A DNA stretch of 20,170 nucleotides from JADGRF01 sp036382515 (lineage in GTDB: Bacteria > Myxococcota_A > Polyangia > Polyangiales > JAFGIB01), in assembly GCA_036382515.1 (NCBI GenBank), contig DASVHQ010000048.1, positions 1 to 20,170 of the forward strand, given 5' to 3'. Numbering within the stretch: position 1 is the first letter of the stretch; each line of letters opens with the position of its first letter. A program made the position numbers and the translations under genes. Shown in pieces: positions 13,081 to 19,973 of the stretch. The notes under the pieces are model-generated. The model saw only the letters and a list, made by a program, of their open reading frames with translations. It was not told the origin of the DNA and ran no database searches.

Positions 13081-14225
13081 ACCGCAACCTCTTTAGCCCC
13101 GAGCACGAGCTCTTTCGCGAGAGCTTCAAGCGCTTCGCCAAGCGCCATGTCGAGCCGAAGATCGCGCAGTGGAATGCCGCAGGGATCTCGGACCGCGCGA
13201 CCTGGAAGGAGCTGGGGCAAGCCGGATATCTGGGCGCGAACATGCCGACCGAGTACGGCGGCGCTGGCGGCGACTTCCTGTATGACGCGATCGTCGTGGA
13301 AGAGCTTGCTTACCTGCGAGCTCACGCGCTGCAGACCTCGCTCCACACCGATATCTGCATGCCGTATCTATTGCACTACGGCACGCCCGAGCAGAAGGAG
13401 CGCTACCTGCGGCCTGCCATCGCCGGGGACTTGCTGCTCGCCATCGCCATGACCGAGCCCGGGACCGGATCGGATCTCGCCGGCGTGCAGACGCGCGCCG
13501 TGCGCGACGGCGACAGCTACGTGATCGACGGCGCCAAGACCTTCATATCCAACGGTCAGAACTGTGACCTCGTGATCGTGGTGGCCAAGACCGACCGTGC
13601 GGTGCAGCCCGCGCACCGCGGCATCTCACTGCTCTTGGTCCCCACTTCAGCGCCGGGCTTCGTGCGCGGACGCAAGCTCGACAAGCTCGGCTTGCGTGGC
13701 CAGGACACCAGCGAGATGTCCTTCGAGCACTGCCGTGTTCCGGCCGAGAACCTGCTCGGCCAGGCGGGCATGGGTTTCAAGTACCTGATGACACAGCTGC
13801 AGCAGGAGCGCCTGATCATCGCGGTGGGGAGCATCGCGTCGTGTCGCAGAGCGCTCGATGACACGCTGCAGTACGTGCGCGAGCGCCGTGCTTTCGGACA
13901 GGCCATCGGCAGCTTTCAGAACACGCAGTTCAAGCTGGCCGAGCTGGCAACGCAAGTCGAGATCGGCCAGTGCTTCGTCGACCAACTCGTGCTGCGGCAC
14001 GCGCGCGGCGAGGAGTTGGTGACCGAGGCCAGCATGGCGAAGTACTGGGTCACGGATCTGCAAAAGCGGCTGACCAGCGAGTGCCTGCAGCTCTTCGGTG
14101 GCTACGGTTTCATGCTGGAGTATCCGATCTCGATGGACTACGCCGATGCCGCGGTGCAGACGATCTACGCTGGCACCAACGAGATCATGAAAGTGATCAT
14201 CGCAAAGCGCCTGGGCCTCGGCTGA
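13077..14225 (+). CDS. Acyl-CoA dehydrogenase, long-chain (ACADL)-like
   Basis: FAD enzyme that introduces the alpha-beta double bond in acyl-CoA, the first step of beta-oxidation, passing electrons to electron-transfer flavoprotein. The product has 382 residues, full length for the family. The AMTEPGTGSD signature is at residues 124-133. The position that carries the catalytic Glu in medium- and short-chain enzymes (YEGT) is Ala here (IYAGTNEIMK, A365). E244 in QQERLIIA matches the place of the catalytic base in long-chain and isovaleryl enzymes, so activity is expected. ATG 13077 overlaps the aldo/keto reductase stop as ATGA, with a purine-rich AGAAGAG shortly upstream. The open frame to 12612 is antecedent sequence within the previous gene. 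The convergent prsW-like gene ends 13 nt away. Confidence 0.93.
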   Translation: MNRNLFSPEHELFRESFKRFAKRHVEPKIAQWNAAGISDRATWKELGQAGYLGANMPTEYGGAGGDFLYDAIVVEELAYLRAHALQTSLHTDICMPYLLHYGTPEQKERYLRPAIAGDLLLAIAMTEPGTGSDLAGVQTRAVRDGDSYVIDGAKTFISNGQNCDLVIVVAKTDRAVQPAHRGISLLLVPTSAPGFVRGRKLDKLGLRGQDTSEMSFEHCRVPAENLLGQAGMGFKYLMTQLQQERLIIAVGSIASCRRALDDTLQYVRERRAFGQAIGSFQNTQFKLAELATQVEIGQCFVDQLVLRHARGEELVTEASMAKYWVTDLQKRLTSECLQLFGGYGFMLEYPISMDYADAAVQTIYAGTNEIMKVIIAKRLGLG

Positions 14226-14238
14226 GCGCCGACGCTCG

Positions 14239-14961
14239 TTACCGGCCGGCGCGTTTGTCGTCCCGGCGCAGGCGACCGGCGAGCAGGCGCAGCACCACGA
14301 CACCCAGGAGCGGCACGAGCATCGCGCCCACGGCGGCCGCCACTATGAGGCGGGGCTGCGTCGCGGGCAGGCGCTCGACACCGAGCAACAAAGCGTTGTA
14401 GGAGCCGTGGATGGCGATCGCGATCGCGAGGCCGCCCGGCAGGCCGATCGTGCCCCGATCGAAGCGCCGACGCGCCCAGAGGTAGCCGATCACGCCGCCC
14501 GCGAACAGGTGCATTGGGCTGGCCATGTAGCCGCGCAATACGAAGCGCACGCTGAGGGACCCGAAGCTCGGGGCGTCGCTGAGCGCGACCACGTTCTCGA
14601 TCAGCGCGAAGCCCGCTGCCGCGTGCAGCGCATACAGGAACGCGCCGTAGCGAGTGCCCGGTGCGAGCGCGAGGCGCGTCAGCAGGTACAGACACAGCAC
14701 CTTGCCGGTTTCCTCGATGGACGCGGCCACGATGAAGGCCTCGAACAGGCTGCGGCGCGGCTCGGCGACGCCGTTCATCAAGGCAGCGATCGCATGCTCG
14801 GCCCAGCCGATCGGCACCGAGGCCAGCGCAACCGCGACCAGGATGCGATAGCGGAAGTCTCGATGCGGCTCGCGCACGCGGCGCTCGAAGGCCTCCGCAT
14901 ACCAGAGCATCAAGAACGGCGGGACGACACCGAGCAGAGCGACGACGATACGTTCGAGCAT
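14239..14961 (-). CDS. PrsW-family intramembrane metalloprotease-like protein
   Basis: Multi-pass membrane protein of the PrsW family (CPBP-related), whose B. subtilis member cleaves the anti-sigma factor RsiW. The 240-residue product has about seven hydrophobic segments and the conserved family motifs: EETGK (E83, E84, K87), FALIEN (E122, N123), MHLFAG (H151) and HGSYN (H185, N189). ATG 14961 starts a hydrophobic helix directly (MLERIVVALLGVV); the open frame to 16212 is antisense to the neighbouring gene. It is divergent from an EEP lipoprotein gene with only 48 nt between the starts, so the two may share a promoter region. No anti-sigma factor gene lies nearby to name a substrate. Confidence 0.9.
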   Translation of the reverse strand: MLERIVVALLGVVPPFLMLWYAEAFERRVREPHRDFRYRILVAVALASVPIGWAEHAIAALMNGVAEPRRSLFEAFIVAASIEETGKVLCLYLLTRLALAPGTRYGAFLYALHAAAGFALIENVVALSDAPSFGSLSVRFVLRGYMASPMHLFAGGVIGYLWARRRFDRGTIGLPGGLAIAIAIHGSYNALLLGVERLPATQPRLIVAAAVGAMLVPLLGVVVLRLLAGRLRRDDKRAGR

Positions 14962-15009
14962 GCGAAGTGGCGCGCGCAACCGCAGCGCGCTGCGACCGAA
15001 GGGCTGACC

Positions 15010-16023
15010 ATGAAACGTACGACACTGGCAAAGCCTGTGAAAGGCTCGGTTTGGGTCAACGGGCTGGCGCTCGGCCTGGCCCTGCTCGTCGGGTGTCGGT
15101 GGAGCGAGCAAACCGCCGGCTGGCAGCGAGGCAGCGCGCCCGCGACCGGGTCGGCCGCCGACGCCAGCTGCGCGCGCGATCTGGACGCAGCCTGGCCCCC
15201 GACCGCGGCCGGCACGGATGCGCAGCCCGGCACTGAACGTACGTTTCCGCCGGTGTCCGTGATGACCTGGAACCTCGACTGGTTCCAGGACCCGACCGAG
15301 GGGCCTGCCGACGACGCTGCACAGTATGCCGCGGTGCGCGAGATCCTGTGGGACACACACCGGACCGTGATCGCGCTCGAGGAGCTCAGCTCCGAAGCCG
15401 CATTCGAGCACCTGCTCTCCGATTTGCCGGGCTACGCGGGCGTGCTCTCCGGTTACGCATGGACGCAGAAGACCGCGCTGCTGTGGCGCAGCGCGGATTT
15501 CGAGCTCTCGCTGTGCCGGGCCGTCAGCGGTCTGGACGACGCCGGGCGTCCACCGCTGGCAGTCTGGCTCAGACGCAAGGCCGACGGCCTGCCCTTGCGC
15601 TTCATCGTGATCCACGCCAAGGCCCAGGCCGACGCACAGTCGCACGCGCACCGAGCTCGGTTCGCGCAGGGCCTCAAAGCGTATCTCGATGCCTCCCGCG
15701 CCCAGGCGCCGTTCGTCCTGCTCGGCGACTTCAACGACCGCCTCGAGGGTTCCATCACGAGCGGTGCAGTATCGCCTTACCAGGCGTTCGTCCGCGACCC
15801 AAGCTACGCTGAGCCGACCCTGCCGCTCGAAGCACCCGGCGCTCCCGAGGCATCGTACGCTTCGGGCACGACGCTCGATCACATCCTCTTGCGCGCAGAT
15901 CTCGCGGCCGACGTCGTCGCCGGCTCGGTCGACGTCCTGCGCGAGGAGCTGCAGACGCGCTACCCGAACTTCAGTCACCGCGTCTCCGACCACTTCCCGG
16001 TCACGCTGGATCTCGCCTTGTGA
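15010..16023 (+). CDS. Endonuclease/exonuclease/phosphatase (EEP) superfamily lipoprotein
   Basis: Predicted extracytoplasmic phosphodiesterase or phosphatase of the EEP (DNase I / Mg-dependent) fold. The N-terminus is a lipoprotein signal with lipobox LVGC (C29), followed by a linker of about 50 residues. The superfamily motifs follow in order: WNLDWF (N88), IALEE (E124/E125, metal ligand region), IHAK (H202), GDFND (D240, N242), LDHIL (D290, H291) and SDHFPV (D327, H328). All expected catalytic and metal-binding residues are thus present in 337 residues. Substrate (nucleic acid, phosphoinositide, other phosphoester) is not readable from sequence. GAAGGG precedes ATG 15010 closely. The gene is divergent from the prsW-like gene and followed after 146 nt by a glycosyltransferase gene. 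Confidence 0.88.
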   Translation: MKRTTLAKPVKGSVWVNGLALGLALLVGCRWSEQTAGWQRGSAPATGSAADASCARDLDAAWPPTAAGTDAQPGTERTFPPVSVMTWNLDWFQDPTEGPADDAAQYAAVREILWDTHRTVIALEELSSEAAFEHLLSDLPGYAGVLSGYAWTQKTALLWRSADFELSLCRAVSGLDDAGRPPLAVWLRRKADGLPLRFIVIHAKAQADAQSHAHRARFAQGLKAYLDASRAQAPFVLLGDFNDRLEGSITSGAVSPYQAFVRDPSYAEPTLPLEAPGAPEASYASGTTLDHILLRADLAADVVAGSVDVLREELQTRYPNFSHRVSDHFPVTLDLAL

Positions 16024-16111
16024 GAACTTCGGCTTGCCCGTGAATGTGCGCCCTTGTAGGCTGCTGCAGCTTGACTGACTCGTCGAGCGCGTCGGGGGAA
16101 CGTCGTCGTCA

Positions 16112-16144
16112 GTTCGAGCAGCGTTCGGGCAATGTTCGAGCAAC
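16112..16144 (+). repeat. Three 11-bp-phased direct repeats upstream of the glycosyltransferase gene
   Basis: GTTCGAGCA (16112-16120), GTTCGGGCA (16123-16131) and GTTCGAGCA (16134-16142) are each followed by a two-base spacer, giving an exact 11-bp period, about one helical turn. They end 27 nt before the ATG of the glycosyltransferase gene. The phasing and position fit a protein-binding site, but function is inference. Confidence 0.6.
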
Positions 16145-16169
16145 GCGCGCCGCAGCGTCTGATCACGTG

Positions 16170-17861
16170 ATGGACCGGTCCGCATCAGCTGACAGCACGA
16201 GCACCGGGCCAAACCCGGATCTGCTCGTCTGCGCTGCGCTCACGGCCGTGTGGCTGCTGATCGTGTGGTTCGTCGGCGTGCACGGCGAGTTCCCGCTGAA
16301 CGACGACTGGGCGTACTCGATCCCGACCAAGCACCTGGTGGAAACAGGCCGGCTCGAACGCCTGCCCTGGACGTGGACACCGATCCTCTCGCACGTCGCC
16401 ATCGGCGCGGTGTTCGCGCACCTCTTCGGCTTCTCGCTGGTCACGATGCGCATGGTGGGCGTGGTGAGCGGCTGGGTCGGCATGATCGGCGCCTACGTGC
16501 TCGCGCGGCGCGTGGGGATCACGCGACCCAAGGCCGTGATCGCCACGGGCATCAGTGCCTGGAACCCGGTCTACATCAACCTCTCGTTCACCTACATGCT
16601 CGACGTGCCGATCACGGCGATGCTGACATGGAGCCTGGTGTGCCTCTCGATCGCCGCGCCGCCCGGCAACGAGGGGCACGTCGCCGCCGCACAGTCCGCG
16701 CTACGGCAGCGGCTCGCGTGGGCAGGCGCGCTGCTGCTCGCGCTCGCTGCCACAGCCTCGCGCCAGACGGGCGTCGCGCTGATCGTCGCGGTCGCAGCAG
16801 CGATGGGGTTATCGCACCTGCGACGGCTGTGGCACCTGGGCGCCGCACTCGCGCTCGTGGCGGTGCTCCTGTGGATCGACAAGGTCGTGGCTGCCGGGCT
16901 GTTCGGCCACGGTGACCGCGGCGCAAGCGCCGGCATCGTGTTCATCCTCGGCTACCTGCGCGACAAGGCGATCTTTCAGATCCTCGGTTACAACACGGCG
17001 TCGGTGCTCTTCTACCTCGGCCTGTTCGCAGCGCCCGTGGTGGTCATGCTGGTGCGCTGGAACGACGACCTCGCGCGCCAGTTGCTCGTGCCAAGCGTGC
17101 TGCTCGGTTCGGCCACGCTGTGGGCCCTGCCCAAGCTCGGCTGGAGTCTCTTACCGGCCGGCTTCAACGTCGTGTGGGAAACCGGCGTCGGCCCGCTGAT
17201 GATCGAACCCATGCGCCCGACCAACCCGCTGCGGCAGTCCACCTGGGCGCTCATCACGCTGATCTCGCTGTGCGCGGTCTACTACGCGCTCTTGAGCGTC
17301 ACAGTCGCCTGTTTCCGGGCTTACCCCCAGCTGCGGCGCTCGGTCTTCTGGATCACGCTGCTGGTGTTTCCGCCCGTCTACCTGGCACCGCACCTGGTGC
17401 GCATACCCTGTTTCGATCGCTACCTCTTGCCGCTCTTGCCCGTGTGTGCGGTCTTGCTGCTCGCGATGCCGGGGCAGCTGACGGCGGCGGCCCCGCGCAG
17501 GCTGTGGCTCGCAGCGACGGTGCTCGGGCTGGGCATGCTCTTCGGCGTGCTCGGTACGCGGGACTACCTGCAGCGCAGCCGCGCCGCTTGGGCCCTGGTG
17601 GCGCAGCCGCTTTCGGCGGGCGTGCCGCCCGAGGACATCGACGGCGGCTTCGAATACCGCGGCTTCTACCGCTTCGAGGGCCCGCACGAGCGCACCCGCA
17701 TCGAGGTGCGCGAGGACTACAGCCAGCTCGAGCGCTTCATCCTCTCGTTCCACGCGCGCATCGACGGCTACCGCCCAATCGCGCAGCGCAGCTACCTACG
17801 CTGGATCCCGTTCGGTCGCGAAACCATCACGCTGCACGAGCGCCTGGGCGCGGCTCCCTAG
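16170..17861 (+). CDS. GT39/ArnT-like polytopic glycosyltransferase
   Basis: Integral membrane GT-C type glycosyltransferase, a class that moves a sugar from a polyprenyl-phosphate donor to protein or lipid on the outer face of the cytoplasmic membrane. The 563-residue product has about ten to twelve hydrophobic segments. The first periplasmic loop begins FPLNDDWAYS, with D45/D46 matching the acidic residues expected there in the PMT/ArnT group. A soluble tail of about 100 residues rich in acidic and aromatic residues follows the last helix. I chose ATG 16170; the frame extends to 16044 through low-quality sequence that carries the direct repeats. The gene ends in TAG inside a 10-bp tandem repeat and converges on a small membrane protein gene. 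Acceptor and sugar are unknown. Confidence 0.85.
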   Translation: MDRSASADSTSTGPNPDLLVCAALTAVWLLIVWFVGVHGEFPLNDDWAYSIPTKHLVETGRLERLPWTWTPILSHVAIGAVFAHLFGFSLVTMRMVGVVSGWVGMIGAYVLARRVGITRPKAVIATGISAWNPVYINLSFTYMLDVPITAMLTWSLVCLSIAAPPGNEGHVAAAQSALRQRLAWAGALLLALAATASRQTGVALIVAVAAAMGLSHLRRLWHLGAALALVAVLLWIDKVVAAGLFGHGDRGASAGIVFILGYLRDKAIFQILGYNTASVLFYLGLFAAPVVVMLVRWNDDLARQLLVPSVLLGSATLWALPKLGWSLLPAGFNVVWETGVGPLMIEPMRPTNPLRQSTWALITLISLCAVYYALLSVTVACFRAYPQLRRSVFWITLLVFPPVYLAPHLVRIPCFDRYLLPLLPVCAVLLLAMPGQLTAAAPRRLWLAATVLGLGMLFGVLGTRDYLQRSRAAWALVAQPLSAGVPPEDIDGGFEYRGFYRFEGPHERTRIEVREDYSQLERFILSFHARIDGYRPIAQRSYLRWIPFGRETITLHERLGAAP

Positions 17862-17878
17862 CGTTCCCTAGCGTTCCC
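17856..17878. repeat. Tandem 10-bp repeat carrying the stop codons of two convergent genes
   Basis: CCCTAGCGTT occurs twice in a row (17856-17865, 17866-17875), with a partial third CCC. The CTAG core gives TAG on both strands. The plus-strand glycosyltransferase stops in the first copy (17859-17861) and the minus-strand small membrane protein stops in the second (17870-17868), so the genes lie 6 nt apart. Confidence 0.8.
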
Positions 17879-18098
17879 ACCAGCCGTTCACGCCCGACAA
17901 ACCGAACACCCCCACGGCCACGACCAGGCCCAGGATCGCCGACGCCCACGAGGCGCTGTCGAAACCGCCGATCCACAGGATGCCCAGGCCTAGCACGACG
18001 AGCGCGACCGTGCAGCCGCAGCCTTTGGCCAGCCGACCGGCGGTGCTGCCGCTCTTGGCTGCTGTGGACGCAGCGTTGGGTTGGGGGTTGTCGGCCAT
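17868..18098 (-). CDS. Small two-helix membrane protein of unknown function
   Basis: I do not recognise a family. From ATG 18098 the product has 76 residues: a polar Asn/Ala/Ser-rich head (MADNPQPNAASTAAKSGSTA), then two hydrophobic segments (about residues 31-43 and 51-67) separated by GGFDSAS, and a short tail GVNGWWER. Two cysteines (CGC) sit just before the first helix. The frame can extend to 18212, but the extension has no helix or other feature and looks like non-coding sequence. The clean division into a polar head and hydrophobic body, and the tail-to-tail packing with the neighbour, support a real gene. No Shine-Dalgarno stands out. Confidence 0.65.
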   Translation of the reverse strand: MADNPQPNAASTAAKSGSTAGRLAKGCGCTVALVVLGLGILWIGGFDSASWASAILGLVVAVGVFGLSGVNGWWER

Positions 18099-18165
18099 GC
18101 GTTCGCGCGTGCTCCCTGACCAGCGTCGTGCCCTGCGCCGACCGACCGAAGCTTCGCTCGGGCAA

Positions 18166-18180
18166 GCAACATCCTGTTGC
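18166..18180. other. Short perfect hairpin downstream of the tRNA-like fragment
   Basis: GCAACA (18166-18171) and TGTTGC (18175-18180) pair perfectly around a 3-nt loop. Neither strand has a following T-run, so it does not qualify as an ordinary intrinsic terminator. It lies in the 123-nt gap between the short lipoprotein frame and the small membrane protein gene, where I see nothing else apart from a nearby CGAAGCTTCG palindrome. Confidence 0.4.
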
Positions 18181-18221
18181 AGCTCCGGTCTGGGCCCGAA
18201 CGGGCTGACCATGCTCGCTCG

Positions 18222-18605
18222 TCACGCGGTGCGCAGCCAGCCTGGGGGTCGTACGGCGCGCGATACAGGATTCGAACCTGTGACCTTCCGCTCCGGAGGC
18301 GGATGGGGCCCCCAGTGGTTACGCGCAGTTGCAACCATATTGGGGCTTCGATGCCCGCGCAACTGGTCCCACGACGGAAGCCGAAAGTCGCTCTGACGTT
18401 GCGGAGCTGGCGACGCGCTTGCCGACTTGCCCGAGTCCGTAAGCGTCGCGCTGTCTGTGAGGGTGGAGGAGTCGCTGGTCAATGCGATGCAGCGCCCGGC
18501 GAGCACGCCGGTGCCTTGCGGGCAGCGTGGCGTGGTACAGCTGACCAGTTCCGCCGCCAGCAACAGGCAGAGCACAGGCGCAAGCGGTGCGGTGGACAGC
18601 GGCAC
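18222..18605 (-). CDS. Short lipoprotein frame, probably truncated or disrupted at a tRNA-Arg fragment
   Basis: From GTG 18605 the frame encodes a convincing lipoprotein signal (hydrophobic APVLCLLLAAELVSC, lipobox LVSC with C23). A short mature start follows, CTTPRCPQGTGVLAGRC, then a Ser/Thr/Asp linker with repeated TLTDS. After about residue 65 the character changes. The last 40 or so residues are read through a tRNA-Arg 3' half (the peptide PPERKVTGSNPVSRAV is its translation) to a TGA at 18222. The start lies 6 nt after the stop of the Cys-rich lipoprotein gene, which suggests co-translation. Part of its linker resembles the DSGK linker of that neighbour. I read it as a real gene whose 3' part has been replaced; a spurious frame is possible. 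Confidence 0.5.
   Translation of the reverse strand: MPLSTAPLAPVLCLLLAAELVSCTTPRCPQGTGVLAGRCIALTSDSSTLTDSATLTDSGKSASASPAPQRQSDFRLPSWDQLRGHRSPNMVATARNHWGPHPPPERKVTGSNPVSRAVRPPGWLRTA
18257..18303 (-). tRNA. 3' half of a tRNA-Arg(CCG) (pseudo-tRNA or attachment-site remnant)
   Basis: On the minus strand, reading from 18303: anticodon stem TCCGC (18303-18299), loop CTCCGGA (18298-18292) with U33 and anticodon CCG, stem GCGGA, 5-nt variable region AGGTC, T-arm ACAGG-TTCGAAT-CCTGT (18281-18265), acceptor 3' strand ATCGCGC (18264-18258) and a G discriminator at 18257. No CCA is encoded. All arms of the 3' half pair perfectly. Upstream of 18303 there is no D arm. The best 5' acceptor candidate, GCGCGTA at 18326-18320, pairs in only five of seven positions and gives a molecule of about 70 nt. 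A functional tRNA is therefore unlikely. Half tRNAs of this form are commonly left by integration or excision of mobile elements. Confidence 0.7.
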
Positions 18606-18611
18606 GGCGGG

Positions 18612-19907
18612 TCAGAGGGAGCAGACGAGCGGGGTGTTGCCGGTTGGGCAGGTCGACCCGGGCCTGCAATCATCGTCGCTCAAGCACGGCGTGGTGCAGC
18701 GCCAGTTGTTGGAGGTGTCCTGTGTGCAGTAGCCGTCGGGGCTGCTGGCGTGGGTGTCGTCGCACAGCGAGTTGTCGCCGCTGCCGCTGCCGCTGCAGTC
18801 TTTGCTGCTGTAGTCCTTGTAAGCAGGGCAGGTAGTGGCGCGAAGCCCGCAGATGTCGGCGGTGGTGGCGTCGATGCTGGTCTGGCCTAGCTTTCCGCCG
18901 GCGAAGGGGCGGACGTTGAGGCAGTTGCCGGCAGGCGCGCCGCTGCCGGTGGCGTCTTTGCGCCAGAAGCAGAAGTAGCCGACGTCGATGGCGGGGCTTC
19001 CAAAAGTCTGCTTGACGCACAGCTCTTGAGCGGCGCACTGCGCGTCGCTGAGGCAGCTGTCGCACAGCCCCGCGCTGTGTTCCGTGACGGTGGCGGCGGC
19101 GCAGGTGCGGGTGAGGCTATTGCACACGATGGGCTTAGCGCCGGCTCCTTTGCCGCAGGCGGCGTACTTCGTGCCCGTGCACTTGACGCAGCTGCCGCCG
19201 AAAGTGGGGTCGCTACTGGTGTCGCAGACCGGGGTGCCGGCGTGGTCGGCGCAGGGGCTGTCGTCGATGCACTTGCCGCAGGTATGGTTCGCGCACAGCG
19301 GTGCGCTGGCGGGGCAGTGTTGGTTGGTCAGGCACTGCACGCACGTGTCAGTCGCGGTGTCGCAGACCTTGTTGTTGGTCTTGCAGTAGCTGTCGTCGCT
19401 GGCAGTGCACTGCACGCAGCTGTCGTGCTTGGCTCCTGCTGCGGTCTCACAGACGGGTGCCGTGCCGGAGCACGTGGTCTTGTCGATGCACTGCACGCAG
19501 GTGTTGGTGCCGACGTCGCAGGCTTTGGTGCTGGTGCTTGCGGTGCAGGCGTTCTTGTGGTTGGCGTTGCACTGGACGCAGCCTTCGTGTGGGTCGCAGA
19601 CCAGCGCGCCGGCGGTGGTGCAGCCGCTAGCGCACGGGCCGGCGTCGGCGGGAGGCTCGGCAGCGTCACCTGCATCGCGGGGATGGGCGGCGTCGGCGGG
19701 TGAGGTGGCATCGACCTTGCCCGAGTCGCTCGACGTCGCGCCGTCTGCGGCGGCGGCGTCGCGATGGTGGCCGGCGTCGTCCCACGGGCAAGGCGAGTGC
19801 GCGCAGTAGCCCGGGTCTGCTTTCGTGTCGAGGCATGCGCTCGCAGACAGACACGCGAGCAGGAGCATGGACAGCGGCATGGCGGCGTGTCGAGGGCGTT
19901 TTGACAT
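18612..19907 (-). CDS. Cysteine-rich repeat lipoprotein
   Basis: Secreted, lipid-anchored protein of a kind frequent in myxobacteria; the function is unknown. The 431-residue product starts with a lipoprotein signal (MPLSMLLLAC, C19 as likely lipidated residue; C25 is an alternative). A Asp/Ala/Ser-rich linker follows up to about residue 90. Six units each begin with a CxxC pair: CVQC at 110, 137, 164 and 189, CGKC at 210 and CVKC at 240, spaced 21-30 residues, each holding about four cysteines. The C-terminal part (280-431) has a different cysteine pattern and ends LVCSL. At DNA level GCACTGCACGCA recurs at 19332, 19407 and 19488 on the plus strand, showing recent unit duplication or conservation. 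Disulfide bonds are expected outside the cytoplasm. It is followed by a second lipoprotein frame. Confidence 0.85.
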   Translation of the reverse strand: MSKRPRHAAMPLSMLLLACLSASACLDTKADPGYCAHSPCPWDDAGHHRDAAAADGATSSDSGKVDATSPADAAHPRDAGDAAEPPADAGPCASGCTTAGALVCDPHEGCVQCNANHKNACTASTSTKACDVGTNTCVQCIDKTTCSGTAPVCETAAGAKHDSCVQCTASDDSYCKTNNKVCDTATDTCVQCLTNQHCPASAPLCANHTCGKCIDDSPCADHAGTPVCDTSSDPTFGGSCVKCTGTKYAACGKGAGAKPIVCNSLTRTCAAATVTEHSAGLCDSCLSDAQCAAQELCVKQTFGSPAIDVGYFCFWRKDATGSGAPAGNCLNVRPFAGGKLGQTSIDATTADICGLRATTCPAYKDYSSKDCSGSGSGDNSLCDDTHASSPDGYCTQDTSNNWRCTTPCLSDDDCRPGSTCPTGNTPLVCSL

Positions 19908-19973
19908 GGTGGTCTGGCTCTTGATGGAGTTGGTGAGTACGCGATCAAGGGAGGGTCGGCCGGCTGGGTAACA

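Noticed and set aside
16044..16169. 42-residue N-terminal extension of the glycosyltransferase
   Set aside because: It would start with Cys/Ser/Arg-rich sequence without family similarity and would place the phased repeats in coding sequence; ATG 16170 precedes the first helix closely.
18166..18180. Intrinsic terminator at the short perfect hairpin
   Set aside because: The stem is only six pairs and no T-run follows on either strand.
18257..18326. A complete functional tRNA-Arg gene
   Set aside because: No D stem or loop can be formed, two of seven acceptor pairs fail and the molecule would be about 70 nt, so only the 3' half is claimed.
18177..18890. 237-residue plus-strand frame across the tRNA-like region
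   Set aside because: It contains the peptide read from the antisense of the tRNA 3' half (RIRTCDLPLRR type), a well-known spurious product, followed by the antisense of the lipoprotein genes.
19026..19703. 225-residue Ala/Gly/Val-rich plus-strand frame
   Set aside because: It is the shadow of the Cys-rich lipoprotein gene on the other strand; the lipoprotein frame has a signal peptide and ordered cysteine units, the shadow has neither.
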